In this document: positions 8,300 to 19,590 of the stretch, in pieces
How positions within the stretch are numbered: position 1 is the stretch's first letter
Layout of the letters: the number at the start of each line of letters is the position of its first letter
NCBI GenBank assembly: GCA_029964075.1
Contig: CM057135.1
Coordinates: 496,001-560,000, forward strand
Direction of reading: 5' to 3'
Source: Patiria pectinifera
Taxonomy: Eukaryota; Echinodermata; Asteroidea; Valvatida; Asterinidae
DNA length: 64,000 nucleotides
The notes under the pieces: generated by a model
Database searches by the model: none
Told to the model about the DNA's origin: nothing
The model's input: the letters and a program-made list of their open reading frames with translations, nothing else
Translations under genes and position numbers: made by a program

Positions 8300-11200
8300 C
8301 TAGATTACGGTGACCATGTACCTCTTGGTATCCAACGGACTCAACGATAATTTGTCTAGCGATATGGTGTAAAGGATGTGTTTTTCCGATCGAATTTGAG
8401 TCATCGTTTCTGTTTTAGATTTATTTTTAAAGATGCAGTCATAGTAGTGTCGGTGTTTTAATTTTTTGTCAGTAACCGATTTTGTGACCCCCTTGGCTTT
8501 TTTAAGAGTGATGTTGTTGTCATCTGTTAAAATCGAGTACATCTTGGGTCTTACACAAACGGCTTCTTGAATGACCACTTTCTTATTGGTTGAGTCGTAT
8601 AACTCGTGATCCAGATTGTAATTCGAAAAGTCGTAGTGTCGCCCGTGAGATCGCATGACTTTGTATATGTCATCCGTGTAAACGATAATCAACAGACTGT
8701 CCGTATCCGTATACATCAACCTGATTTGATCTCCGTACTTGTCTTTCAATCGGTTGTAATAAAAATCGTACTAAAAATCGTACTAAGAACTAAGCTACTC
8801 ACTCCGCAGTAAATAGGTTTGTTTAACACGGTTTCAGTCTTGTACTTTTCAAAAACGACAGGTCACATTCTGGAAACGGCGTTGTTGTTTTATAGCTCGG
8901 TTTTTTAATGATTTTTTTTGTATTTTTTGATCGCTCTCGTTATTGTCTCTTAGTAGGTAACCGTCTATTCGATTTCTAACGTTTTCCATCGTCTTACCAA
9001 ACACGCTGTTATTCATCAGTTTAAAAAAAGTCTTTCTCAAAATCAGAGGTTGCTTTTGTTCGGCGCTTGTTTAAATTTTAACACGCGATGTACCTTTTTT
9101 AGTTTCAAACCGAGATCGAGGTATAACTGCAACGTAACGTAGTGCAACGCGTATTTTTGTTTTGGATTAAGCGTACACGTTACTCATTTTGATAATCAGA
9201 CATCCACGCTTTGGGTACGACGATATTTTTGGGTGCTAGGGGATAATCGTTATGCTTGACGTGTAGATCGTGCGGGTTGTCTAAACCTACTTCGAAAAAG
9301 TAACCGGTGTTAGACGTTTTCTTAAGCGTTAATATCCTTTCTTCGGTAAACGGTTTCGAGGGTGTCCATTTAAAATCGCTGTAGGGTAGATATTGACTCA
9401 TTGCCCAACCGTACAGATTGTTTGCATCCACATAAACGATATAACTCGAGGGCTTGTTTGAATCGTAGTCATCGAGATATTGATTATTGGCTTTGTGATG
9501 TCTCATTCCACCCACGCTTCCGAGTGTTTCAATAGAGCATCCCAGGACAATCCGGGTGCGGTGTAATAATTGGCTGGATCTAACCCGTAGTTTTCTATGC
9601 ACGTTCTTCTAAAGTTTTCAAATACGCCTGCAAGTAATAACGTATCGGTAGTTACGTACAAGTCGTGATATTCGCCTAGATTTTGTATATTAAACTCGTT
9701 CCACACGCGTTGAGCTCTGTCGTAGTCTTGTTGCGATATATGTTCGTCTTTTAGTCTGTTGTAAAACTTGTCGATGGGTGGTAGGCTGGTCTCTTGAAAC
9801 TTATCAAACGAGTTCATATATTCGTAGGAATAAATTCATTTTTGTAATAACGAGTCAGGATGTTTAAAATGCTTTTTGAGTAGATAAAACGACTCTTTTG
9901 GACAAGCTTTCACTAATTTATCAAACGATGATGCCATAAAACTAAACGAGTCTAAAAATCGTACAAAATCGTCTTAATTTTGTAAATTGTGAAAAAAGAC
10001 TGGTATCGTATACAACCGGGTTTAATTTGTAGTTTGAGGTTACAATCAGCGTGTGCGACACCCCTATATTAACCAGTGACGTGGCAGTGATCTCTCACCT
10101 TTCTAAATTTATTAATGCTCTTTTTGCAGTCGAGACATTTAGACTCGATAAATCCCTTACTATTTTTGTACTGATAATCTTTCATTTGTTTTATCGTCTT
10201 GGGTTCTCTGGGTTTCTGGCACTGACAGTTGCTCGAGTGATTGGGATAAATTGGTTTTTCACAAATCCAACACGCGTTTGTTTTATCGTGATGTTCTTTA
10301 GCTCGCTCGTTAAATTTCATGGGTTGGGGTTTTTCAAATAGACAATTTATGTCGCTTTGTATTTTTAACATTTTATTTACAAACTTTGATGCAGCGTCTT
10401 TGCCTCTATAAGTCTCTTGATCCACATTTTTACCGTCGCATCGGACGACAACTAGCGAATAACCGCTTGCTTTGTGAACGTTAATCTTTTTTGTGTTTGT
10501 CTCTTTGTCTGAGTGAGTAGGTTTAGATGTTACTGTCTGTGTTGGTGTTGTTGTTTGTAGTATGGATTCATAATCAGCGTAAATGACAAATGGTGCTTTT
10601 TGCTTGTGTCTACTGTTTTTAAATTCTAATATCGGTACGTCTCTTACGACTGGTTGTCCGTCTATGTATTTTAGTTTACCTGTCGGAAATACAATCTTTG
10701 ATGGATGTGCATCTATACCCTTACAATCGGCGATATGTCTGTCTAATTTGTTTTGATTGGTAAAATGACATAGACATCTTCGTCAAAAATATTTCTTACA
10801 TTTATGTTTCGTAACGTCGTACATCAACCTCGTAAAATATTTTATCCAACAATAGTGATGCTTGTCACCTTTAGAAATCAAAAGCAGATCAATCTCTCGT
10901 GGCCCTGCTTCGAAATTTTTAGACACGTATAATTTTGTCTTTCTATCTTGGGTATCTAATCAACCGGTGTCGGAAAGTCAACGCCTTTAAATTTGAGTCC
11001 GTCGTCTTTGATGTAAATCGACGGTCTGTTTTCGTTGATTTTATATTTAGGATTATTTCTTATTTGATTTTTTACTTTGTCCGTGTATAACCCCAAGGCA
11101 GATCTCAAACACCATCTCAAACACTCGTTGTCTTTGTTTTGTACGTTGATCATCGCCTGTTTAATTTTAAGATGTTCGGTAAGGTTTATGTAAGAACTAC

Positions 11201-11575
11201 CTCTCGCTGGATTATATCTGTTGATGTTGATGTATAACGCGAGTATTGTATCGACTACCCAACCCGATCCTTGATTCGTATACCTTTCATCCTTTTTAAA
11301 TAGCTTTTTGATCTCTTCTTTTAAAACCTGTTTTCTTTGACTTTGATTTAAACGGCTTTCGACTTGCTATAACGAATAGCTTCGATTGTTTCGATGATAT
11401 CGTTCGGTTTGATTTTTCGATACCTTATTTTTAGTACAAGCTCTACTTTTAAACCTCTGAGCTCTCTCAATTCAGACTTGATTTTATTGACTATTTGTTT
11501 CTTGTTCGAATCAAAAAACTTGATTAAATCGTGGTTATAAAGCAAGCTCCCCTTTACCAGTAGAGTAATTGACAA
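8300..11575 (-). pseudogene. Polinton copy A: protein-primed-type family B DNA polymerase (multiply broken)
   Basis: Domains run right to left. An N-terminal region lies at 11348-11575 (no ATG visible) and 10956-11153 (MINVQNKDNECLRWCLRSAL). A degenerate stretch at 10430-10950 shows zinc-finger remnants. A Cys/His insertion (CWICEKPI, KVRDHCHVTG) occupies 10051-10425. The exonuclease/TPR region at 9503-9817 contains YYTAPGLSWDALLK. The palm shows motif A (YVDANNLYGWAMSQ, about 9400-9440), motif B (KLMNNSVFGKTMENVR, about 8990-9025) and motif C (YTDTDS, about 8695-8715). At least seven frame changes separate the pieces. In a working element it copies the genome by protein priming. The order and motifs match Polinton PolB, not a host polymerase. 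Confidence 0.9.
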
Positions 11576-12300
11576 GAGTACACAGCGATGTTATACCCGC
11601 ACAAATGTCATAAACACCAGAATTAATTACAGAACCGAAACGTAAAACACAGTGGCTCGTAAAAACAAGTAATTATAATATTTATCTATTATCAAGTGGC
11701 TCCCCGCGGGGAGCTTGTTAGAAAATATATATGCAAGGTAACTGACCTTGACGCCTATTGTGCTCGGGTTGTATAGCCTATACATGTCACTACTAAATTT
11801 AGCTTTGGGAATTTCCAGAAAATCTTTTGCAATTCAGTATTTCCGTGTCATTTCAACATGATATGTCGATAGGTCCGGACGTCAACGCTCAACCTGCAGT
11901 CACCAGCCAAAAGGTAAATTGTTTTTAACATTTAACAAGTCTGGCAATAATGTAGGTTTTCATATTGATTCTGTTCTCTATAAAAACCTATACTACACGA
12001 TCACTATAAGTCTAGCCACTCATTAGTGTATGTGATGTTTCTGATCAAACATCGAGTGTAAATGCTCATTTTCCTCATCTAATGTTTCAGATGATGAGTA
12101 CCCACTTGTGAACAAGAGGATAGGCTGCTTTATAACTTTGCGTCGGGTTTATCGCAGAGCAAGATTTTTTCAAAGTACCGCTAATACCATTTTTTAACTG
12201 TAAAAACCTCGAGATATTTATTAAAAAAACCTCAGAAGTGTACCATTTTGATATATCTATTATGATATAAAAATTGACCAAAACGCTTACTCACTAAATA
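11576..12300. other. Flank of Polinton copy A; no gene seen
   Basis: The right terminal repeat of copy A should lie near here, but I cannot fix it without the left end for comparison. The only strong structure is a perfect 16-bp GC palindrome (gctccccgcggggagc, 11699-11714) in otherwise AT-rich DNA. The rest (to 12300) has no coding or repeat signal that I can support. Confidence 0.4.
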
Positions 12301-12304
12301 TAAT

Positions 12305-12500
12305 TATGATGTCATAGGGTACTAAGAGTTCTCCTCGTCTTAATATACCGATGATGTCATAGGGGTACCGAGAGTTCCCCTCGTCTTAAGATAATGATGA
12401 TGTCATAGGGGTACTGAGAGTTCTCCTCGTCTTAATATAACGATGATGTCATAGGGGTACTAAGAGTTCTCCTCGTCGTAATACAACGATGATGTCATAA
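12305..12500. repeat. 45-46-bp minisatellite, about 4.3 copies
   Basis: The anchor gatgtcat recurs at 12308, 12353, 12399, 12445 and 12491. The unit contains gatgatgtcataggggtac followed by an agttctcctcgtcttaat-type half. TGATGTCAT resembles an ATF/CREB half-palindrome, but that may be chance. Confidence 0.85.
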
Positions 12501-13160
12501 GCACACTGCTTTTCTATATGTTGTGTACAAATTGTAGATTTAAAAAAGTATTTTCTCTGTTTATAGATTATATTTGTTAAAGTAACATGTTTTAATACAT
12601 TTCAAACTTTGATTTGTAAACCTAAGAAAACGTTGTTTGCTTATTTATTTATAAGTGACTGTAGACTCGCGCACCAGTTGCTGTGAGTCCGTGTTGAGAT
12701 CTCAAAGAGGGTGACTGTAAATATGAAGAGCCTGGCCTTATTTCGAGACTGAGATATGGAGAGATATATTGGGAGAGGGAAGGGGTGGGGAGAGAGCGGG
12801 GGAGGGGGAGGGTGGGGGGGGGGCGGGAATCATTTGGGAGGGGTAAAGTCTGGTACCCTCCCTATCCTTCTACTGGTTAGCTATCCGTCTCTATAAAACG
12901 TTTATCCATGGTTGCTGGTTAATTTTCACACAAATTTTTTTTTTAGAGGCGCTGTTTATGAGTGGGGGAGAGTAAGGGTTTTGATATGGTACCTGACGTC
13001 AGATTTTCAAAAAATTTGCCTCGGGGGATTTCTCCCATTTTGATCCGGTACCTGACGTCAGATTTTCTAAAAATCTGCCGCGGGGATTTTTAGAAACGAG
13101 AGCGACGTGTCCAGGCTTGCCACAGGTTTTCCATTTTGATCTGGTACCCCCACTATCCCT
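12500..13160. other. Low-complexity purine/G-rich tract and a duplicated gacgtcagattttc segment
   Basis: At 12745-12840 the plus strand is almost pure purine with long G runs. Two related segments around 12985-13020 and 13040-13080 share ggtacctgacgtcagatttt. The part near 13079-13140 is a copy of a dispersed repeat also found at 21310-21390 in the opposite orientation. No gene is seen. Confidence 0.6.
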
Positions 13161-13166
13161 ACTACT

Positions 13167-13290
13167 TCTCCGTATATGGCTTGGGCCAGACTAGCCCATT
13201 GCTCTCCGTAGATGGCTTGGGCCAGACAAGCCCATTGCTCTCCGTAGATGGCTTGGGGCAGACTAGCCCATTGCTCTCCGTAGGAGTCCA
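13167..13290. repeat. 36-bp tandem repeat (3+ copies)
   Basis: Units with ctccgtagatggcttgggcc start at about 13167, 13203 and 13239, with a partial unit at 13275. The 36-bp period keeps the minus frame open as 12-residue repeats (YGEQWASLAQAI), but there is no sign that it is translated. Confidence 0.85.
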
Positions 13291-13360
13291 CTCCCGTGCC
13301 TACAGGAGTCCGTAGCCGTCTAGCCACGCCCACGTAGGAACCCAGCTCGTCACGCCTTGG

Positions 13361-15395
13361 TATATTAAGTTGAATATATTTTATGATTGTATTAATTCAT
13401 TTAATTGTAATCATCTGGGTATCATTTCTCTTGTAAATATTAAATTAAATGTTCAAATCTAATTGCTGGTTTTCACTTTTGTCTTTCCTTTGGTTGTTTC
13501 TACCGTACCTTAGTTCGATTTAGTCATTTGAATTTTGTGCACGTAACAATATATTGTTTAAATTCCAGCTAAAGATCAATACTTATTTTACCACTTCAAA
13601 CTATAAGGCAAACCTTCATAGGTTTTAAAAAAACAAGTATAATTCATTTGCAGTTTTACTTCTAACTCTTTTTGAATAGGAAAATAATTGTTTTTAGCCC
13701 TATTTACAGATATATTCAATTACTTCAAATTCACCCTTTTGTGTTTGTTTATGTTTTTGTTTCTTTGTTTTGATACTTGTAAAAGTTGTAATTGGCCTTA
13801 AAATGTTGGGGTCTTAAAAAAAAGGATTGTTGGAAACATACTGATAGGCATGGAAGTATATTCACATGTATATTAAGTTGAACATATTTTATGATTGTAT
13901 TAATTCATTGAATTGTAATCATCTGGGTATCATTTCTCTTGTTAATATTAAATTAATTGTTCAAATCTAATTGCTGGTTTTCACTTTTGTCTTCATTTGG
14001 TTGTTTCTGCCGTGCCTTAGTTCGATTTAGTCATTTGAATTTTGCGCACGTAACAATATATTGTTTAAATTCCAGCTAAAGATCAATACTTATTTTACCA
14101 CTTCAAACTATAAGGCAAACCTTCATAGGTTTTAAAAAACAAGTATAATTCATTTGCAGTTTTACTTCTAACTCTTTTTGAATAGGAAAATAATTGTTTT
14201 TAGCCCTATTTACAGATATATTCATTTACTTTTAATTTACCCTTTTGTGTTTGTTTATGTTTTTGTTTCTTTGTTTTGATACTTGTAAAAGTTGTAATTG
14301 GTCTTAAAATGTTAGCGCCCTTAAAAAAAAAAAGGATTGTTGAAACATACTGATAGGCATGGTAGTATATTCACATGTATATTAAGTTGAACATATTTTA
14401 TGATTGTATTAATTCATTGAATTGTAATCATCTGGGTATCATTTCTCTTGTTAATATTAAATTAATTGTTCAAATCTAATTGCTGGTTTTCACTTTTGTC
14501 TTCATTTGGTTGTTTCTGCCGTGCCTTAGTTCGATTTAGTCATTTGAATTTTGCGCACGTAACAATATATTGTTTAAATTCCAGCTAAAGATCAATACTT
14601 ATTTTACCACTTCAAACTATAAGGCAAACCTTCATAGGTTTTAAAAAACAAGTATAATTCATTTGCAGTTTTACTTCTAACTCTTTTTGAATAGGAAAAT
14701 AATTGTTTTTAGCCCTATTTACAGATATATTCATTTACTTTAAATTCACCCTTTTGTGTTTGTTTATGTTTTTGTTTCTTTGTTTTGATACTTGTAAAAG
14801 TTGTAATTGGTCTTAAAATGTTGGCGCCCTTAAAAAAAAAAAGGATTGTTGGAAACATACTGATAGGCATGGTGGTATATTCACATGTATATTAAGTTGA
14901 ACATATTTTATGATTGTATTAATTCATTTAATTGTAATCATCTGGGTATCATTTCTCTTGTAAATATTAAATTAATTGTTCAAATCCAATCGCTGGTTTT
15001 CAATTTTGTCTTCATTTGGTTGTTTCTGCCGTGCCTTAGTTCGATTTAGTCATTCGAATTTTGCGCACGTAACAATATATTGTTTAAAATCCAGCTAAAG
15101 ATCAATACTAATTTTACCACTTCAAACTATAAGGCACACCTTCATAGGTTTTAAAAAAAAAGGAAAATTCATTTGCAGTTTTACTTCTAACTCTTTTTGA
15201 ATAGGAAAATAATTGTTTAAGCCCTATTTACAGATATGTTCATTTACTTAAAATTCACCCTTTTGTGTTTGTTGATGTTTTTGTTTCTTTGTTTTGATAC
15301 TTGTAAAAGTTGTAATTGGCCTTAAAATGTTTGCGTCTTAAAAAAAAAGGATTGTTGGAAACATACTGATAGGCATGGTAGTATATTCACATAAA
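13361..15395. repeat. Tandem array, four copies of a ~509-bp AT-rich unit
   Basis: Units begin with tatattaagttga at 13361, 13869, 14378 and 14888, giving lengths of 508, 509, 510 and about 508. Copies 2 and 3 are nearly identical, and copies 1 and 4 differ by scattered changes and small indels in A runs. There is no open frame of note. The unit length and head-to-tail order are those of a satellite or a local amplification. Confidence 0.95.
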
Positions 15396-17110
15396 TGTCA
15401 CATTATTATTGCTGTCGTGATGTAAAATATTCTCAAAGGGTGACCATAAATAAACATTTGTATTTTATTGTTTTCTATTTTCATGATTCGATAGAACTCA
15501 ATAGGCCCTAACCACAATCCTATAGGTGAAAACGAAGACAGCTTTGTGAAGTGCCCTAAATGCGTTTATTTCAATGTTGTTAATATTGTGACTGAAGGTT
15601 TACTTGCGATTTTGAATACTGTTCGAAAACTAAACACACAATGTGAATATAAACAATTGAAAATAATAATAAATGGCGTCACATGTTTAAAATCTGTCAA
15701 AGGCAATAAACGTGTCACATGTTTAAAATTACAACAGAGTGACGTGTTTTCTTTTTGACTGTGTTAACGTTTTAAACGTCAGTAGTATTTAAATGTTAAA
15801 CGCCTATGATGTATATATTTTAAACACTGTTCCGTTTAAAGATTGAACACCGTCAGTGTGCTGATTTTAAACACCAAATATGTTGTCAAATTAAACACGT
15901 TCATTGGATAAACTGCGTCACATGTTTAAAACCTGTCACAGATTAGTGTTTATTTAGGTGTTCTAAACCTAAACACATGGTTTACAGTGTGCATATTAAT
16001 TATTTACATTTGTTTCGTTATGCAACATACAAGTTCAAATTCGGTGGCAAGGGGAGTGGGCGGGGTCTAGCCAGGTGTGGGGGAAGTACACGACCTACTA
16101 TTCATCCACTGGTCTAAAAATGATACACAGTCTGATTCTGTTTGTGAAAATGTGCTAAATTCATGAACAATACCAATTGTACAAGTTATTACTCAGAACA
16201 AAGGAAAACACTCAAAATACACTTTTTAAGGTTTTTGTGAAATGTACCATTTTTGGAGCGCAACTGGACAAAGGATATACAAAAACCCTTTCTCACCAGG
16301 TATAAAAACCCCAATGTCTGAACTAACGATAGCCGAAGGGAAATTATTCTGAGTGCCCTGGCAAGTGCCATTTTGGAGGGATGAAAATGGGGTCAAAAAT
16401 GCAATTTTGATAGATGTAAAATTGTGCTGTATTATAGGGCCCAAAATAATATAAAAGAGATTTTTCAAAAGTGTTTCTATTCTTTTCTTGTAATGGTAAG
16501 GATGATACTTTGTCGTCATATAGTTACTTTTGTGACATTACTTCGCAGTTTGACTGGATGAATTTTGAAAATAACGCAAAAAAAATTTGCAGCCTGAGTC
16601 CTTTCATCCCACAGTTAAAAAAAATCGAGCTCAAAAATTTTGAGCAAGGACACTTATATGAAGTATTTACACGAAATGACACTTAATCTCTCCTTATAAA
16701 TCACACCTTTTTGAATCCATACATGTTGTAATTCAAGTGTTTGGGCTAGGCAAAGTAGGTTACGCCACACGAGGGTGTCCGAAATAGGAGTCTTACCATT
16801 GCGATGTACCCTGCCTCGAATGAAGAGCTTAGCCTTTTTACGTGTATGCGTTCGATACTTGTGCTTCATTTGTTCTTATCGTTTGCATTTTCCAGAACGA
16901 TCTTTATTGGTCTTGGACTTGATCTTAACCTTGATCACGAATCAGTGTCTTCACCAGCTTCTTTCATGATTGTGTCTTGCATGTAACCTGTCAAGAGGGC
17001 AGACTGTCAATAAACCACAACCCACTCCAGTGCATAACTTATACGAACACACAACCCGATGACTCCCCGGGTCAGACCTTTCCACAACTTTTGGTGACTC
17101 TGACGTGATG
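15396..17110. other. Unassigned region; scattered acatgtttaaa repeats
   Basis: Between 15670 and 15960 the motif gtcacatgtttaaaa with cctgtcac- or atctgtca-type flanks recurs at least three times, and GTTTAAA-like words are common. From 16000 to 17110 no repeat family or conserved gene is recognised. The minus strand near 16690-16870 has a mildly protein-like stretch (VHRNGKTPISDTLVWRNLL), which I could not place. Confidence 0.4.
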
Positions 17111-17117
17111 CGAGTTT

Positions 17118-17310
17118 CCTAATGGGAACATTACAATGAGAACACAGTGTTTTTTAATTGTTCCCTTTGGGAACGCTTGATTGGGACACCAACTGTTCCC
17201 ATTGGGAACAAGAAGTGTTCCCATGCAGAACAGCTGTTGTTCCCTCGCGCAGCAGCGGTTGTTCCCAGTGTTCCAAAAAGGAACATTCCAATGGAACGGG
17301 AACGTTCCGA
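17118..17310. repeat. Cluster of GTTCC/GGAAC half-sites and palindromes
   Basis: About a dozen gttcc or ggaac words occur in under 200 bp, many as inverted pairs around short spacers, such as tgttcccattgggaaca near 17200. This density is far above chance. It may be a degenerate inverted-repeat minisatellite. Confidence 0.6.
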
Positions 17311-17459
17311 CTTAAGAGACGCTCCCTTATGAGAGAATAAAGCTCACCTTTTGCTTAAGTGGGTCCAATCAGTCAAAGAAATATCCTGTTTCTGTTTTAT
17401 TGTCCAAATGTTACTAATTAGCGGTGTCTTCACCCACAGCCACCCGGTCAGCCGGTTAC

Positions 17460-18070
17460 AGCCCGATAGTCCGAAGGTCAATAGTCCGAAGAGTCTTGAG
17501 TCCGAAGGGTCTTAAGTCCGAACAGTCATAAGTCCGAAGGTTTGTTTGTCCTAAGGTTCAATAATCCGAAGGTTCGATAGTCCGAAGGTTCGATAGTCCC
17601 AAGGGCCCATTAGTCCGAAAACATAAGAAGGTTTGATATTCTAAGGGTCCGAATCTACGATAGGACTCGATGTAGTTCGAAAAGACAATAAGGTCCGATA
17701 GTCCGAATTTACGATAAGGTTCGATAGTCCAAATTGACATTAGGACTATTATTGTCGATTCGGACTATCGGACCTAAATGTTGATTCGGACTATCTGACC
17801 TTATTTGCCGATTCGGACCATCGAACCTTTTTTTTTTAATTCCGAATAATGAACCTTCGGACTATAGTGAACCTTCGGACTAATAAACCTTCGGGCTAAT
17901 GAATCTTCGGACTAAAGAACCTAAGGACTATTGCGGCAAAAGTTCGGATTATCGAACTTTCTTTCATTTTCGGACTAACGAATCCCCTTCTTTGGGAATT
18001 TTGTGCGTTTGGACTATCGAACCTTCGGACTATCAAACCTTTGGACTATCGAACCTTTGGACTATCGGGC
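17460..18070. repeat. Inverted array of a ~15-bp 'tccgaaggttcgatag' repeat
   Basis: Left of about 17745 the words agtccgaaggttcgatag repeat in one direction. To the right they appear as the complement (attcggactatcgaacc). The two halves would pair into a long imperfect hairpin of about 300 bp per arm. Confidence 0.85.
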
Positions 18071-19013
18071 AGTCCCCGGTCAGCCGCCCAAAGACACCGG
18101 TCTGCCACTGGTCAGCCTTGACAACGCCAGTACAACGTACTTGGCAACGCACGTTACAGTATCTTCGGAAGAGTTTGTTCTTATTAAACTTTAATGCAAA
18201 CAATTATGCACAAAACGTGTTTGGAAATTTTAGTGCATCGCCCCACGAACTTCTGCGCGTAGAGCGTCCATGACGAAATGGGTAATGTGGTGCGTATGCA
18301 TGCACTGCTGATTATGTCTATTATTCTAAATCTATGTTGGAAATACGACATTTGAGATTGACATGAGAGAGCGCTATACTCCTTTATCACGGCGCCACCA
18401 TAAAAGTTTGAAAACGAGGCTGGCCGAATTTGCTTGACAACGAAACGCTATGTGTGTTTAATTTTAAGTTTGATTTAAGTCCAGCAGGAATGGCGGGCAG
18501 CGGGGCTGAAGCGTGCAAACAAAACTGGTAAAACGGGACACAGAATACTTTTGGTAATTTGCGTCTTAAAAGGTGGCATAGTAGTAAACTAAACTCTCTG
18601 TGCAGTTTCCTGACATGTCTTTGTGATGAATGCAACAAACGTTTTTGTTTTGCTTTGAGTTGTTGAAATATGAAGCATCGGAATAAAAGTGAAACAAATG
18701 CTAGGCCTATCTGGGACTTGTAGAAAATATCCAATGATGATATTGATATTGTGTGATCGCCCGTCTGATTGCCGTAATCCATTTATTCCTGCAACTTTTG
18801 TCCCATGACAATTCTTTAGTAATAGTAAATTGTTACAAAACGGGACACATCAGACTGTTCGCAGCATCTGTCAAGTTTTCCTCGTAGACGTCGTATGCCG
18901 GTGCCGGCCAGCTAGCTACTAAGCATATATACAGCGTCGTCGTCGTTCGGTCCGGCGAGCCTCGATTTCAAAGCGTGACCTTTGAACCGTGATAAAGGTC
19001 TAATCAAAACACC
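18071..19013. other. No gene recognised
   Basis: This is unique-looking sequence with moderate GC. Open stretches on the minus strand (18387-18782) have no family signature or splice context that I can support. Confidence 0.4.
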
Positions 19014-19109
19014 ATGGGAGCCACTGATGGATGCCATATACAGGCACCAGATTCTCACCCCGAGGTGTGTTTCAACCGGAAACATTACCATTCAGTCGTT
19101 CTACAAAGG
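19014..19109 (+). pseudogene. PIF/Harbinger-type (HARBI1-like) DDE transposase exon fragment
   Basis: ATG at 19014 begins MGATDGCHIQAPDS and continues with FNRKHYHSVVLQ. The (G)xxDGxHI...P...NRKxxHS...Q pattern surrounds the first catalytic Asp of DDE_Tnp_4 nucleases. The coding look stops at the sequence agg/gtatgt (19107-19114), a good splice donor, so this may be one exon of a HARBI1-like gene or a transposon fragment. The second and third acidic residues are not found nearby on the plus strand. A fragment is the safest reading. Confidence 0.55.
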
Positions 19110-19434
19110 GTATGTGGCCACATCTTATTTTCACTACATTGTGTAATGTGTGCATGCAGTTGCAACGATGCCCGCGCGCGTATTCCGAAAATTTGGTGTG
19201 TAAAAATCCAACCTCATCCCCAGGGTGTCGAGCAGTACGCACCCACAACTACCTGCTCTCTCGCCCTGATATTGGCGCATTTGCATGTTCAACACGATTT
19301 TATTTTAATTAAATTGTTACGATCTTAGCGAGACAACATGTTGTATCACAGTTTATATTAATATTAACAAATTTAAAAGCAAATGAATATTTTCGAGGCT
19401 TGGACAAATGATCGCGAAAATACGTACTGCACGT

Positions 19435-19590
19435 TGTGAATAACGGTGACTGCTCTATGTTCCGACATCCCTATGTTCCGACAACCTAGATTGTGTTACT
19501 CCCGGTTAGGGTTAGGGTTAGGGTTAGGAAAAGGAATATGTGCAGTCGGAACATAGGGGTGTCGGAACATAGAGGTGTAACCGTGAATAA
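19435..19590. repeat. Foldback repeat with four TTAGGG units in the loop
   Basis: The arms carry ctatgttccgacatccc and ctatgttccgac on the left and their complements (gtcggaacatag, twice) on the right. The loop holds ggttagggttagggttaggg, the animal telomere repeat. Outer bases (gtgaataacggt / accgtgaataa) also pair. Confidence 0.8.

Noticed and set aside
13067-13333. 88-codon minus frame with YGEQWASLAQAI repeats as a gene
   Set aside because: The openness comes from the 36-bp period. The flanks are a dispersed repeat, with no start context or homologue.
18387-18782. 131-codon minus frame
   Set aside because: No motif, no splice support and biased composition.
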